From positions 558,001 through 622,000 of the forward strand of contig BSBK01001115.1 in assembly GCA_027943335.1 (NCBI GenBank): DNA of 64,000 bases, read 5' to 3'. Both the position numbers and the translations under genes were made by a program. The notes beneath the pieces were generated by a model that worked only from the letters and a program-made list of their open reading frames with translations, ran no database searches and was not told where the DNA came from. This document shows, one piece after another, positions 12,981 through 24,910 of this stretch; position 1 is the stretch's first letter, and the number at the start of each line of letters is the position of its first letter. The DNA is from Chamaecyparis obtusa. Its lineage: Eukaryota > Streptophyta > Pinopsida > Cupressales > Cupressaceae.

Positions 12981-13469
12981 TGTTAAGGAATTATTTATCA
13001 GGAGATAATATATATAAATACTGAAAGTATACAGTAGAATACAATTGCCTTGGTTATTGATTGATTCTACAAAATGCAATAACTATATATATTAAAACTG
13101 AGAGATGTCAATATGAACAGTCATGACTTATCATATACGATAAGCCATGACTATTCGTATTAACCAAAACTATAACATGCTCTTAACGATATATCCTAGC
13201 AACATAGTTTGCATAACCAATGGCATATATAATTAACAGGACAGTCACGATACTATCGTGACTGTCATATATGAACAGTCTGATAGTATCGTGACTATTC
13301 AAATATGTCAGTCATCATACGTGACTCCTATAATATGTGTCACTCACAATATACGTGACTTACATAATCGATAATCATGTTTAGTTTAGTCGTTTCAATA
13401 TATTTAATATTATAAGGTATATATATATATATATATATCATATTAAACACGAACACACAATAATTAACA
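12981..13469 (-). repeat. 5' LTR of the copia element (right end on plus strand)
   Basis: 489 bp, TGTTAAGG to TTAACA. It carries about 30 bp more than its partner, caused by a local repeat around TCATACGTGACTCC near 13310-13350. It contains an almost perfect 27-nt palindrome at 13240-13266 built on CAGTCACGATA. The promoter should lie here. Confidence 0.95.
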
Positions 13470-13474
13470 GAAGG
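13470..13474. repeat. Target-site duplication GAAGG, right copy (copia element)
   Basis: Second copy of the 5-bp duplication. The interrupted array module resumes immediately after it (CAGAGGAAGTACTTGG), as in the unoccupied sites near 21297 and 27430. Confidence 0.9.
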
Positions 13475-13839
13475 CAGAGGAAGTACTTGGAACTATCGGT
13501 CAGATCCATAACCGATGATGTTGCATTGTGTTGCAATAAGTGTTTGCATGTTGTATCTTGTGCAAGTTGGTGGAGAAAATAGTTAGTGTTTTTGTATAAA
13601 ATATTATTCATAAATACAATAATGAAAAGTGGGGACCCAATTCTTTTTTTGTTACCTCAAATATATAAATGTGACTCGACTTAGAGCCCAACCTGCCTTA
13701 CATTGGTTTTACATATTGTCAAGTTGGGATTCATTAATGGGTGATTTGAGGAAAGACTAGCCCTTTAAAAATAGGTGTGACTCTCCCCAACATTGAATGA
13801 TATAAAGTGGAGAAAGTTTCGTTTTAAGACATTCAAGTG

Positions 13840-13844
13840 AAATC
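13840..13844. repeat. Target-site duplication AAATC, left copy (solo LTR)
   Basis: AAATC lies at 13840-13844 and again at 15502-15506, on either side of the TG..CA insertion. Units two and three have a single AAATC in GTGAAATCAGTGTGCAG. Confidence 0.9.
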
Positions 13845-13934
13845 TGTAATGTTCCCAAACTACTAGCTCCACCTGAGTGCTGCGTGATTAGCAGTACGGA
13901 GGCCAATTATGCTGGTGGAAGAGACTGTTATCCT

Positions 13935-14110
13935 CCCTATGTGTGGAAGTGACCGTACGGTTGCTAAGAAGGAGCGTACGACAACAAGGAGTAACCGTAC
14001 GAAGCTTGGGAGTGACCGTACGGAAGAGACTGAATGCCCGTACGGTGGAGGTTTGATGTAGCGTATGGAAGAAAAAGGGGAGCCGTATGGTGAGATCAGA
14101 GTTGTATGGA
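13935..14110. repeat. CCGTACGG-rich segment in the solo LTR
   Basis: GACCGTACGG or close variants occur several times at irregular 25-35 bp spacing. They look like a diverged version of the GTACGGAAGGAAGTG minisatellite that follows. Confidence 0.6.
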
Positions 14111-14216
14111 AGTCAAGACCCATATGGTTGGGAAGTTGGATGTCGTACAGTATGGAAGCCTAGAAGTACAAAGGTAAGTTTGCAGGTCGTATGGAGAGGC
14201 AGTACAGATGGAGGTT

Positions 14217-14699
14217 GTAGTACAGAAGGAAGGAAGTGTGTGGAGTACGGAAGGAAGTGAGTTGGAGTACAGAAGGAAGTGAGTTGTAGTGGAAGGAAGT
14301 GTACTGAGTACGAAAGGAAGTGTGTTGCAGTACGGAAGGAAGTGTCTTGGAGTACGGAAGGAAGTGGGTTGAGTACAGAAGGAAGTGGGTTGGAGTACGG
14401 AAGGAAGTGCATTGCGGTACGCAAGGAAGTGTGTCGTGGTACGAAAGGAAGTGTGTTGAGGACGGAAGGAAGTGGGTTGTAGTACGGAAGGAAGTGTGTT
14501 GAGTACGGAAGGAAGTGTATTGGAGTACGAAAGGAAGTGTGTTGCGGTACGGAAGGAATTGTGAGTACAGGAAGGAAGTGTATTGGAGTACGGAAGGAAG
14601 TGGGTTGTAGTACGGAAGGAAGTGTGTTGAGTATGTTGGAGTACGAAAGGAAGTGTATTGGAGTATGGAAGGAAGTGGGTTGTAGTATGGAAGGAAGTT
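14217..14699. repeat. Minisatellite, about 22-bp units (GTACGGAAGGAAGTG core)
   Basis: About twenty imperfect copies of GTACGGAAGGAAGTG plus a variable TGTTG(A/G) spacer are arrayed head to tail inside the solo LTR. Unit length varies between about 18 and 24 bp. Confidence 0.9.
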
Positions 14700-14704
14700 G
14701 GAAC

Positions 14705-15010
14705 TTAGAAGTACACCAAGGATGGAGGTGGTATAGAATGATGTTGGAAGTACGCCAAAGGATGGAAGCGGTATGGAACTTGGAAGTACACCGAGGGATG
14801 GAGGTGGTACAGAATGATGTTGGAAGTACGCCAAAGGATGGAAGTGGTATGGAACTTGGAAGTACACCGAGGGATGGAGATGGTACAAAATGATGTTGGA
14901 AGTACGCCAAAGGATGGAAGCGGTATGGAACTTGGAAGTACACCGAGGGATGGAGGTGGTACAGAATGATGTTGGTAGTATGCCAAAGGATGGAAGCGGT
15001 ATGGAATGAT
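14705..15010. repeat. 76-bp tandem repeat, about four copies
   Basis: GATGGAGGTGGTA or close variants recur at 14721, 14797, 14873 and 14949, an exact 76-bp step. Each unit contains an internal half-repeat (GGATGGAAGCGGTATGG), so the unit is itself a diverged dimer of about 38 bp. Confidence 0.9.
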
Positions 15011-15501
15011 GTTGGTAGTACGCCGAGTGATGAGAGCTATTCCAATCTTTAATTGCCACCACATAAATTGAACTTAAACACTTGCAAGATGAAATATGAA
15101 TAATAGATATTGATTCAGATTTGCCAAATCTAGGACCAGAAAAGAAACAAGCAAAATAGGGTGAGGGTTGATTCCCACCGAAACTGTGCACAAATCAAAT
15201 AGGGAGGATATTTCACCTCCGAAATGGCAGACAGCAAAATCCCAACAGGAATTTGCAAAAAAATACAATAAAGTATCAAATCTCCACATGAAAAATACTT
15301 CCTACACGCTGGTCATAAATACCCCTTCGGAGAAACTCCTGAGGGTTTACAAAAGAATGCCGACACGGCAAACACCTATGGAAAAATAATAATAAAAATG
15401 GGCCCCCCCGTTTTATTAATTAAAGGTCCGTTTATAATATTATTTAAATTCTGGGACCAATAATTAATAAACAATAATTTATTAAAAATTGGGACATTAC
15501 A

Positions 15502-15506
15502 AAATC
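15502..15506. repeat. Target-site duplication AAATC, right copy (solo LTR)
   Basis: Second copy of the 5-bp duplication. The array monomer continues directly with AGTGTGCAGTATAATAT. Confidence 0.9.
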
Positions 15507-17310
15507 AGTGTGCAGTATAATATATTATTCACAAAGGCAGCAATGAAAAGTGGTGATGAAATTTTTATATTTATTTTGTTAACCTAAAGATATCCTCATG
15601 GCTTAGCTCAATGTCCAACCTGCCTTATCTTGGTCTTACATATTGTCAAGTTGGGGTTCAAGAAGGTGTGACTTGAGGCAAGACTAATCTTCTAAGAATT
15701 AATGGAAGAGAAGAAAGAATAAGAAAAAGATAAGAAATTGATTCCTTCAAAAGGCAAGGTTATGAAAGCTTGTAACATTTGCAAAGGATAAAATTAGTGA
15801 AGGGTTCTGACTCTTTTGACAATGGTGGCAATTGTTAAAAGGTGTGATGAGTGCAAAGAGTAGACATGATGATGAGGTGCAACTTTGTCTCACATTCAAA
15901 GATATAAAGGAGAGAATGTTTCATTTTAAGATGAAATTTAAGTGAAATCAATGTGCGATATAATATATTATTCACAAAGGCAACAATGAAAAGTTGTGAC
16001 TAATTTATTTTTTTTGTCAACTCAAAGGTATCCCCGTGACTCAGCTCAATGTCCAACTTGTCTTACTTTGGGCTTACATATTATCAAGTTGGGGTTCAAA
16101 AACGGGTGAGCTGAGGAAAGAGTAGCCCCCTAAGAATTAATGAAATAGAAAAAGGAATAAGAAAAAAAATAAGGAAGTGACTCGTTTAAAAGGAAAAGTT
16201 ACGAAAGGTTGTGACACTCACTAAGGACAAAAATAATATAGGTTTGTGACTCTTTCCAATGGTCACAATTGTGAAAATTTGAGAGGATTGTAAAGGGCAT
16301 ATATGATGAGGAGGTGTGTGTTGGAAAAGCTGATGTAATATATTTAGAGATCAGATGAGTATATTATGACATGTCTTTGATGCAGGTATGATGATAGGAT
16401 GATCAGGTATGAGTTTGTCATTGATATCAACTTAGTGGTTGTTGGTTGACAATAATCCTATTAGGATGAGATATGTTCCAGAGGTTAAATCTCACATTAT
16501 GGTATGAGCTGAAGTGTGCAATCGTAAAGGAATATCAAGTGATGTCTAAAGATGAGATATTGATGAGCGCACTAGTTTATCTTATGTGTGTTGAGAGTTA
16601 TGATAGTTTGAAGGTTGTCAGGGAAACATGACGAATAAGTTGAAACCCAAAAGTGTTGATTTTATTATTGTACCAAATCAGTGTGGAGTCGATTGTTGTG
16701 ATTCAGGATGTGTGATCTTAATGATATTGGATTGCTTATACAATCACATAAAGACTGTGGATCAGTGGACACATTTACAGTAGGCAGAAGATTACTTAGT
16801 GGAACGCACCAAAAGTTCTTGGAACTATCGGTCAGATCAATTACCGATGATTTTGCACTGTGTTGCGATAAGTGATTGCATGTTATATCTTGTGCAAGTT
16901 GGTGGAGAAAATAGTTAGTGTTTTTGTATTAAAAATTATTCATAAATGTAATAATGAAAAGTAGCAACTCAATTCATTTTTTGTTACTTCAAATATATAA
17001 ATGTGACTCGACTTAGAGCCCAACCTGCCTAAATAGGTTTTACATATTGTCAAGTTGGGATTCATTAATGGGGGAGTTGAGGCAAGACTAGCAAATGACA
17101 GAAATGATGAAGGGTTGTGACTCTTTTGAAGGGGTAGGCAATTGTGAAACATTATGATGATTCCAAAGGGTAGACATGATAAAGAGATATGAATCTCCGC
17201 TACATTGGAAGATACAAACGGGAGAAGGTTTCAATTTAAGATATTTAAGTGAAATGAATGTTAGGTATAATATATTATTTAAGAAGTCATTTTTTTACTA
17301 AAACCTTCCA

Positions 17311-18870
17311 ACATTGAATTTGGAAAGAAGACACGGAGAGTATCTGTCCCATTAGAAGTTGCAAAAGGTTGCCAGGTCAGTGAAGAATGAAATGTCATTA
17401 AGTGTTCAACATAGGAAAGACTTAAATGAAGAAGTAAGGTGGTTTATTAAGCCTTAAAGAAGACCTTTTTTCATGCCCTCAGAGACACGAGTCACCTTAA
17501 ACTCAGCAGGAACATGCCCTATACGCATGGAAGTGGGTATATTAAGGGGATAATGAGCAGTTAAGAGGCAGATATCAACCGATGACACATGTAGCAAAAA
17601 GTTTTGGATAGTTCCAAGAATTTAGGTGAGTAGAGGCAGCATCTTGGAGTCTTTTTACGAGTTGACACCAGAAAAATAGATTGAACAAGATTCTTTTCAC
17701 TAACGCCTACTTTGTGTAGTTTCAACAGTCAAGCAGGCCAGTTGACCTTTCCAGCACCCAACGAAGTTAGCAAATTTCAAGAAAGCTTCATTTACTACCT
17801 AGCAAGTGTCCTGCATTTGCTGGTTTTGGTTAGTTATGCAGGAGGTATGCTTACTTTGGCAAAACATCATTGTATTAGGAGATAGAACTTGATTGTAAAT
17901 CAACATTAATAGCTATCAAACACTTTCAACTCAGTTTTTTTGAGAAAATACTATAAAACAGACTTGTATGCAGCTGTAAATGTATCATTTGTCAATAAAG
18001 CAACCATTTTTTCCCTTCTTTAATCTATATTTTGTGTGCAACTCTGAGTCATTGATGTGGTTTTGTTACAGGTTAGGCAGTCCTTGATTTTCTATCTCAT
18101 TCCAAGCACCTGTATGCAGAAATATGTATGTTTTACGCAGGTTGTAGGTCATGCTATTTGCTTATATAGCTCTTAGTTGTGAAAACATCCAATTTCCACT
18201 TAAGACTGTAGAACTACAACTTTTCCATGGAGCAATCATGCACAAATATGACAAAAACTTGAGTTGTGCATAATTGAGTTTCTTTATTGGAAATATTGTG
18301 TATGCAAAAATAGCAGTACAGGTCAAGAACATTTGGCATATCACCTACTTAGGTTCTAGTTTTCATTTTAATATCATTTTTTGCCCGTTCTCTTTGTGAA
18401 GCAACAGAAGGATAGACTAGCTTAAGTGTGAAACTAAAGGAACCAGCCCTCTCTGGAGATTGATCGCAAATCTATAGGCAACCCACAAGCCTCAGGATGT
18501 TTCCATGCTATCTACTGAGGACAGAGTCGATAGTTCACTCTCTGTAGGGTGCAATCAAATAATTAATAACACTAACATATCATCTTGCATGCTTGTTAAA
18601 ATCACAAAACATGAAAAAAGTTATGATAGCACAAACCCCCAAAGGAGTACCATCTCTCATAAGGTGGGGCTGCATTCAAGTTTCAATCACCTTATGACTA
18701 ATAGTGACGAAGATGGTTCCAACCTTAATCCATAACTATACAAACACATAAGGTTTATATAAGTCTCTAAGCCCCTCACTCTTACCGATAGGAGAGAACC
18801 ACTCACTACCAATGAAATAATGTGGGGATCAATTTCTGCAGGAGCAAAAGCTTGCCTATAAAATTGAAGC
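17311..18870. repeat. Array block A, copy 2
   Basis: Same limits as the other A blocks. It is preceded by the monomer tail TTTTTTTACTAAAACC, as in copies 3 and 4. It differs from copy 1 by a few substitutions per 60 bases by eye and small indels (for example loss of about 8 bp near 17693). Confidence 0.8.
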
Positions 18871-21800
18871 AAAAGTTAAGTAAGGTTGTCACACTTGCTA
18901 AGGACATAGTTTACATTTTTTACTCTTTCCAATGGTGACAATTGTGAAAGGTTGAGATGATAGCAAAGGCCAAATATGATGAGCAAGTGTGTGTTGGCAT
19001 AATTGATGTAACTGATGGAGAGATCAAATGAGTATGTTATGACATGTGTTTGATGTAGGTATGATAATAGGATGATTAGTTATGAGTTTGTCATTGATGT
19101 CAACTTAGTGGTTGTTCATTGACAATGTTCCTATTAGGATGAGATATGTTCTAGAGGTTGAATCTAACATTATGGTATGAGCTGGAGTGTGTGATCGTAA
19201 AGGAAGTTCAAGTGATGTCTAAAGATGAGATATCCATCACTGCACTAGTTTATCTTATATGTGTTGTGAGTTATGATTGTTTGAAGGTTGTCAAGGAAAC
19301 AGGAGGAACAAGTTGAAACTGAGAAGTGTTGATTTTATTATTGTCCCAAATCAGTTTGGAGTCGACCGTTGCAACTAAGGATGTGTGATCTTGATGATAT
19401 TGTTGGATTGTTGGTACAATCGCATCAAGATTGTTGATCAGTGGGAAAAGTTACAATAGGCAAAAGATTACTTAGTGGAAGGCACGCAAAGTTCTTAGAT
19501 CTATCGGTCAGATCCGTAACCAATGATGTTGCACTATGTTGTGATAAGTGATTGCATGTTATATCTTGTGGAAGTTGGTGGAGAAAATAGTTAGTGCTTT
19601 TGTATAAAATATTATTCATAAAGGTAAGAATGAAAAGTGGTGACTCAATACTTTTTTTCTTAACTCAAAGATATAAGTGTGACTTGACTTAAAGCCCAAC
19701 CTACCTTACCTTGATTTTACATATTGTTCAGTTGGGGTTCATCAATGGGTAAGTTGAGGCAAGACTAGCCCACTATAAATTAATACAAAAGAAATAAGAA
19801 AAAAGCAAAACATAAGTGACTATCGAAAGAAAAAGTTATGAAAGGTTGTGACACTCGCAAAATGACAGAAATGGTGAAGGGTTGTGACTATTTTGAAGAG
19901 TGGTTATTGTGAAACAATATAATAATTGCAAAGGGCAACATGATAAATAGATGTGACTCTCTCCGACATTGGAAAATACAAAGAGGAGAAGGTTTCACTT
20001 TAGGAGATTCAAATAAAATAAATGTGCGGTATAATATATTATTTAAAAAGTTATTTTTTATTAACTTAGAGGTATTTGCTTGACTCAACCTAGTGTCCAA
20101 CCTACCTTACCTTGGTCTTACATATTGCCAAGTTGGGGTTCAAGTGAATGTGAGCTAAGGTAAGACTAGCCCTCTAAGAAATAATCGAAGAGACAAAGGA
20201 TTAAGAAGAAAATAAGGAAGAGACTACATCGAAAGGCAAAGTTATGAAAGAGGTGAAGTGATGCAAGACAAGTCATCTAAGAATTAATGGAACAGAAAAA
20301 AGATTCAGAAAAAAAAATGAATTGACCCCTTCAAAAGGCAAAGTTATGAAAACTTGTAACACTCGTAAAAGACAAAAATAGTGAAGGGTTTTGACTCTTT
20401 CAAAAGGGTGGGAGTTGTTAAATGTTGTGATGAGGCAAAGAGCAGATATGATGATCTAGTGCGACTCTCCACTCCATGCAAAGATATAAATGGGAGAATG
20501 TTTCATTTTAAAAGGAAATTCAAGTGAAATCAATGTGTAAGATAATATGTTATTCTCAAAAGCAACGATGAAAAGTAGTGACTCAATTTTTTTATTTTAA
20601 TTCAAAGGTATCCTCGTGACTTAGCTCAGTGCCCAACCTGCCTTACCTTGGTCTTACATATTGTCAAGTTGGGGTTCAAAAGGGGTGATTTGAGGCAAGG
20701 CTAGCCCTCTAAGAATGAATGAAAGAGAGAAAGGAATAAGGAAAAAACATAAGGAAGTGAATCTTATAAAAGGAAAAGTTAAGTGAGGTTGTCACACTCG
20801 CTAATGACAAAAATACTGTAGGGTTGTGACTCTTTCCAATGGTGACAATTGTTAAAGGTTGAGATGATAGCAAAGGCCAAATATGATGAGCAAGTATGTG
20901 TTGGCATTACTAATGTAACTGATGCAGAGATCAGATGAGTATGTTATAACATGTGTTTGATGCAGGTATGATAATAGGATGATTAGTTATGAGTTTGTCA
21001 TTGATGTCAACTTAGTGATTATTGGTTGACAATGTTCCTGTTAGGATGAGATATGTTCCAGAGGTTGAATCTCGCATTATGGTATGAGCTAAAGTGTGCA
21101 ATCGTAAAGGAATATCAAGTGATGTCTAAAGATGAGATATCGATGATCGCACTAGTTTATCTTATTTGTGTTGTGAGTCAATCATTGTGATTCAAGATGT
21201 GTGATGTTAATGATGTTGTAGGATTGCTCGTACAATCGCATCAAGATTGTTGATCAGTGGACACAGTTACAGTAGGCAGAAATTATTTAGTGGAAGGCAG
21301 AGGAAGTACTTGGAACTATCGATCAAATCCGTAACCGATGATGTTGCATTGTGTTACGATAAGTGTTTGCATGTTGTATCTTGTGCAAGTTGGTGGAGAA
21401 AATAGTTAGTGTTTTTGTATAAAATATTATTCATAAATACAATAATGAAAAGTGGTGACCCAATTCTTTTTTTGTTACCTCAAAGATATAAATGTGACTC
21501 GACTTAGAGCCCAACCTGCGTTACATCGGTTTTACATATTGTCAAGTTGGGATTCATTAATGGGTGATTTGATGCAAGACTAGCCCTCTAAATATAGGTG
21601 TGACTCTCCCCAACATTGAAAGATATAAAGTGGAGAAAGTTTCATTTTAAGACATTCAAGTGAAATCAGTGTGCAGTATAATATATTATTCACAAAGGAA
21701 GCAATGAAAAGTGGTGACTAAATTTATATTTATATTTTGTTAACCTAAAAATATCCTCATGGCTCAGCTCAATGTCCAACCTACCTTACCTTGGTCTTAC

Positions 21801-23346
21801 ATATTGTCAAGTTGGGGTTCAAGAAGGTGTGACATGAGGCAAGACTAATCTTCTAAGAATTAATGGAAGAGAAGAAAGAATAAGAAAAAGATAAGACATT
21901 GATTCCTTCAAAAGGAAAGGTTATGAAAGCTTGTAACATTCGCAAAGGATAAAATTAATGAAGGATTCTGACTCTTTTGAAATGGTGGCAATTGTTAAAA
22001 GGTGTGATGAGTGCAAAGAGCAGACATGATGATGAGGTGCGACTCTGTCTCACATTCAAAGTCATAAAGGAGAGAATGTTTCATTTTAGGATGAAATTGA
22101 AGTGAAATTAATGTGCGATATAATATATTATTCAAAAAGGCAACAATGAAAAGTTGTGAGTAAATTTATTTATTTTTGTTAACTCAAAGGTATCCCCGTG
22201 ACTCAACTCAATATCCAGCTTGTCTTACTTTGGGCTTACATATTATCAAGTTGGGGTTCAAGAACTGGTGAGCTAAGGAAAGAGTAGCCCCCTAAGAATT
22301 AATGAAATAGAAAAAGGAATAAGAAAAAAAATAAGTGACTCGTTTAAAAGGAAAAGTTATGAAAGGTTGTGACACTCACTAAGGACAAAAATAATGTAGG
22401 TTTGTGACTGTTTCAAATTGTGACAATTGTGAAAAGTTGACAGGTTTGTAAAGGGCATATATGATGAGGAGGTGTGTGTTGGAAAAACTGATGTAATTGA
22501 TTTAGAGATCAAATGAGTATATTATGACATGTGTTTGATGCAGTTATGATGATAGGATGATCAAGTATGAGTTTGTCATTGATGTCAACTTAGTGGTTGT
22601 TGGTTGACAATAAGCCTATTAGGATGAGATATGTTCCAGAGGTTTGAAGTTTGTCAGGGAAACATGAGGAACAAGTTAAAACCCAAAAGTGTTGATTTTA
22701 TTATTGTGTCAAATCAGTGTGGAGTCGATCGTTGTGATTCAAAATGTGTGATCTTAATGTTGTTGGATTGCTTATACAATCGCATAAAGATTGTGGATCA
22801 ATGGATAGAGTTACAGTAGGGAGAAGATCACTTAGAGGAAGCCACTAAAATTTCTTGGAACTATCGGTCAGATCTGTTACCGATGATTTTGCACTGTGTT
22901 GCGATAAGTGATTGCATTCTATATCTTGTGCAAGTTGGTGGAGAAAATAGTTAGTGTTTTTCTATAAAATATTATTCATAAATGTAATAATGAAAAGTAG
23001 CGACTCAATTCTTTTTTTGTTACCTCAAATATATAAATGTGACTCGACTTAGAGCCCAACCTACCTACATAGGTTTTACATATTGTCAAGTTGGGATTCA
23101 TTAATGGGGGAGTTGAGGGAAGACTAGAAAATGACAGAAATGATGAAGGGTTGTGACTCTTTTGAAGGGGTAGGCAATTGTGAAACATTATGATGATTCC
23201 AAAGGGCAGACATGATAAAGAGATATGAATCTCCGCTACATTGGAAGATACAAATGGGAGAAGGTTTCAATTTAAGAGATTCAAGTGAAATGAATGTTAG
23301 GTATAATATATTATTTAAGAAGTCATTTTTTTACTAAAACCTTGCA
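18871..23346. repeat. Array block B, copy 2
   Basis: Uninterrupted B block of 4476 bp. E modules lie at 18991-19622, 20898-21436 and 22477-22983. The second and third are shortened by internal deletions of roughly 100 bp with short matching sequence at the breakpoints. It carries the empty insertion sites for the copia element (near 21297) and the solo LTR (near 21663). Confidence 0.85.
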
Positions 23347-24910
23347 ACATTGAATTTGGAAAGAAGCCACAGAGAGTATATGTCCCATCAGAAGTTGCAA
23401 AAGGTTACCAAGTCAGCTAAGAATGAAATGTCATTAAGTTTTCAACATAGGAAAGACTTAAATGAAGAAGTAAGGTGGTTTATTAAGCCTTAAAGAAGAC
23501 CTTCTTTAATGCCCTCAGAGACCTAAGTCACCTTAAACTCGGCAGGAATGTGCCCTATGTGCATGCAAGTGGGTATATTAAGGCAATAATGAGCAGTTGA
23601 GAGGTATATATCAACCAATGACACATGTAGCAAAAAGTTTTGGACAGTTCCAAGCATTTAGGAGAGTAGAGGCAACATCTTGGAGGCTTTTATGAGTTGA
23701 CACAAGAAAAATAGATTGAAAAGGTCAAGATTCTATTCACTAATGCCTACTTTGTGTAGTTTCAACAGTCAAGCAAGCTGGTTGACCTTTCCAGCACCCA
23801 ACAAAGTTAGCAAATTTCAAGGAAAGCTTCATTTACTACCTGGCAGGTGTCCTGCATTTGCTGGTTTTGGTTAGTTATGCAGGAGGTATGCCTACTTTGG
23901 CAAAACATCATTGTATTAGGAGATAAAACTTGATTGTAAATCAACATTAACAGCTATTAAACACTTTCAACTCAGTTTTTCTGAGAAAATACTGTAAGAC
24001 AAACTTGTATGCAGCTGTAAAAGTATCATTTATCAATAAAGCAACCATTTTTTGTCTTCTTTAATGTATATTTTGCATGCAACTCTAGGTCATTGATGTG
24101 GTTTTGTGACAGCTTAGGCAGTCCTTGATTTTCTATCTCTTTCCAAGCACCTGTATGCAGAAATATGTATATTTTATGCAGGTTGTAGGTCATGCTATTT
24201 GCTTATACAACTCTTAGTTGTGAAAACATCTGATTTCCTCTTAAGACTGTAGAACTACAACTTTTCCATGGAGCAATCATGCACAAATATGACAAAAACT
24301 TGAGCTGTGCATAATTGAGTTTGATTATTGGAAATATTGTGTATGCAAAAACAACAGTATAGGTCAAGAACATTTGGCATATCACCTACTTAGGTTCTAG
24401 TTTTCATTTTAATATCATTTTATGCCTCTTCTCTTTGTGAAGCAACAAAAGGATAGACTAGTTTAAGTGTGAAACTAAGGGAACCAGCCCTCTCTGGATA
24501 TTGCTCCCGAATCTATAGGCAACCCACAAGCCTCAGGATGTTTCCATGCTATCTACTAAGGACAGAGTCGACAGTTCACTCTCTGTAGGGTACAATTAGA
24601 TAATTAATAACACTAACATATCATCTTGCATGCTTGTTAAAATCACATAACATGAAAAAAGTTATGATAGCACAAACCCCCAAAGGAGTACCATCTCTCA
24701 TAAGGTGGGGCTGCATTCAAGTTTCAATCACCTTATGACTAATAGTGACGGAGTTGGATCCAACCTTAATCCGTAACTATACACACATGCAAGGTTTACA
24801 TAATTCTCTGAACCCCTCACTCTTACCCATAGGAGAGAACCACTCGCCACCAATGGAATAACGTGGGGATCTATTTTTGCAGGAGCAAAAGCTTGACTAT
24901 AAAATTGAAG
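23347..24910. repeat. Array block A, copy 3
   Basis: Same limits and flanking monomer tail as copy 2. It has its own scattered substitutions and no recognisable gene. Confidence 0.8.

Larger units (their letters stand above)
8087..13469 (-). mobile_element. Ty1/copia LTR retrotransposon, full length, inactivated
   Basis: This is a complete element of 5383 bp in minus orientation: two LTRs starting TGTTAAGG and ending TTAACA, a primer binding site next to the right-hand (5') LTR, a polypurine tract next to the left-hand (3') LTR, and a GAG-PR-INT-RT-RNase H order. INT before RT defines Ty1/copia. The target duplication is GAAGG. The reading frame is broken by at least four in-frame TAG codons and two frameshifts, so it cannot make its own proteins. 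It sits inside the E2 module of the first array unit and is absent from the equivalent sites of units two and three. Confidence 0.95.
13845..15501. mobile_element. Solo LTR of 1657 bp (probably Ty3/gypsy)
   Basis: The insertion starts TGTAATGTTCCCAA and ends TTGGGACATTACA, so its ends are inverted TGTAATGT..CCCAA. It is flanked by AAATC on both sides. There are no internal gag or pol sequences, primer site or second LTR, so it is best read as a solo LTR left after recombination. TGTAATG..CATTACA termini are common in plant gypsy LTRs. Unusually, about half its length is minisatellite: a block of about 22 bp units and a block of 76-bp units. Long minus-strand frames across those blocks (14113-15191) are by-products of repeat periodicity, not genes. 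Confidence 0.85.
5627..17310. repeat. Array block B, copy 1 (interrupted by two insertions)
   Basis: The block consists of sub-monomers that start near GAAAAGTGGTGACTCAA, share the central GTCAAGTTGGGGTTCA motif, and end in either a short tail of about 100 bp or a long E module of about 630 bp (GTGTTGGCAT to ATTATTCATAAA). E modules lie at 5751-6382, 7661-8086 plus 13470-13614 (split by the copia element), and 16318-16946. Sub-monomer starts include 6391, 7331, 13622, 15541 and 15985. Without the copia element (8087-13469) and the solo LTR (13845-15501), and one copy of each target duplication, the block is about 4.63 kb. It is non-coding. Confidence 0.8.

Noticed and set aside
14113..15191. 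Minus-strand open frames of 276 and 343 codons
   Set aside because: They lie wholly over the 22-bp and 76-bp tandem repeats of the solo LTR and read as low-complexity Ser/Pro/Phe repeats. The plus strand is open in several frames for the same reason.
18162..18344. 60-codon minus frames recurring at 18162, 24203 and 30465 (and 61-66-codon frames at 5443, 18687 and 30990)
   Set aside because: They recur only because block A is repeated. They vary at first and second codon positions as freely as elsewhere, have no family match, and lie in likely non-coding sequence.
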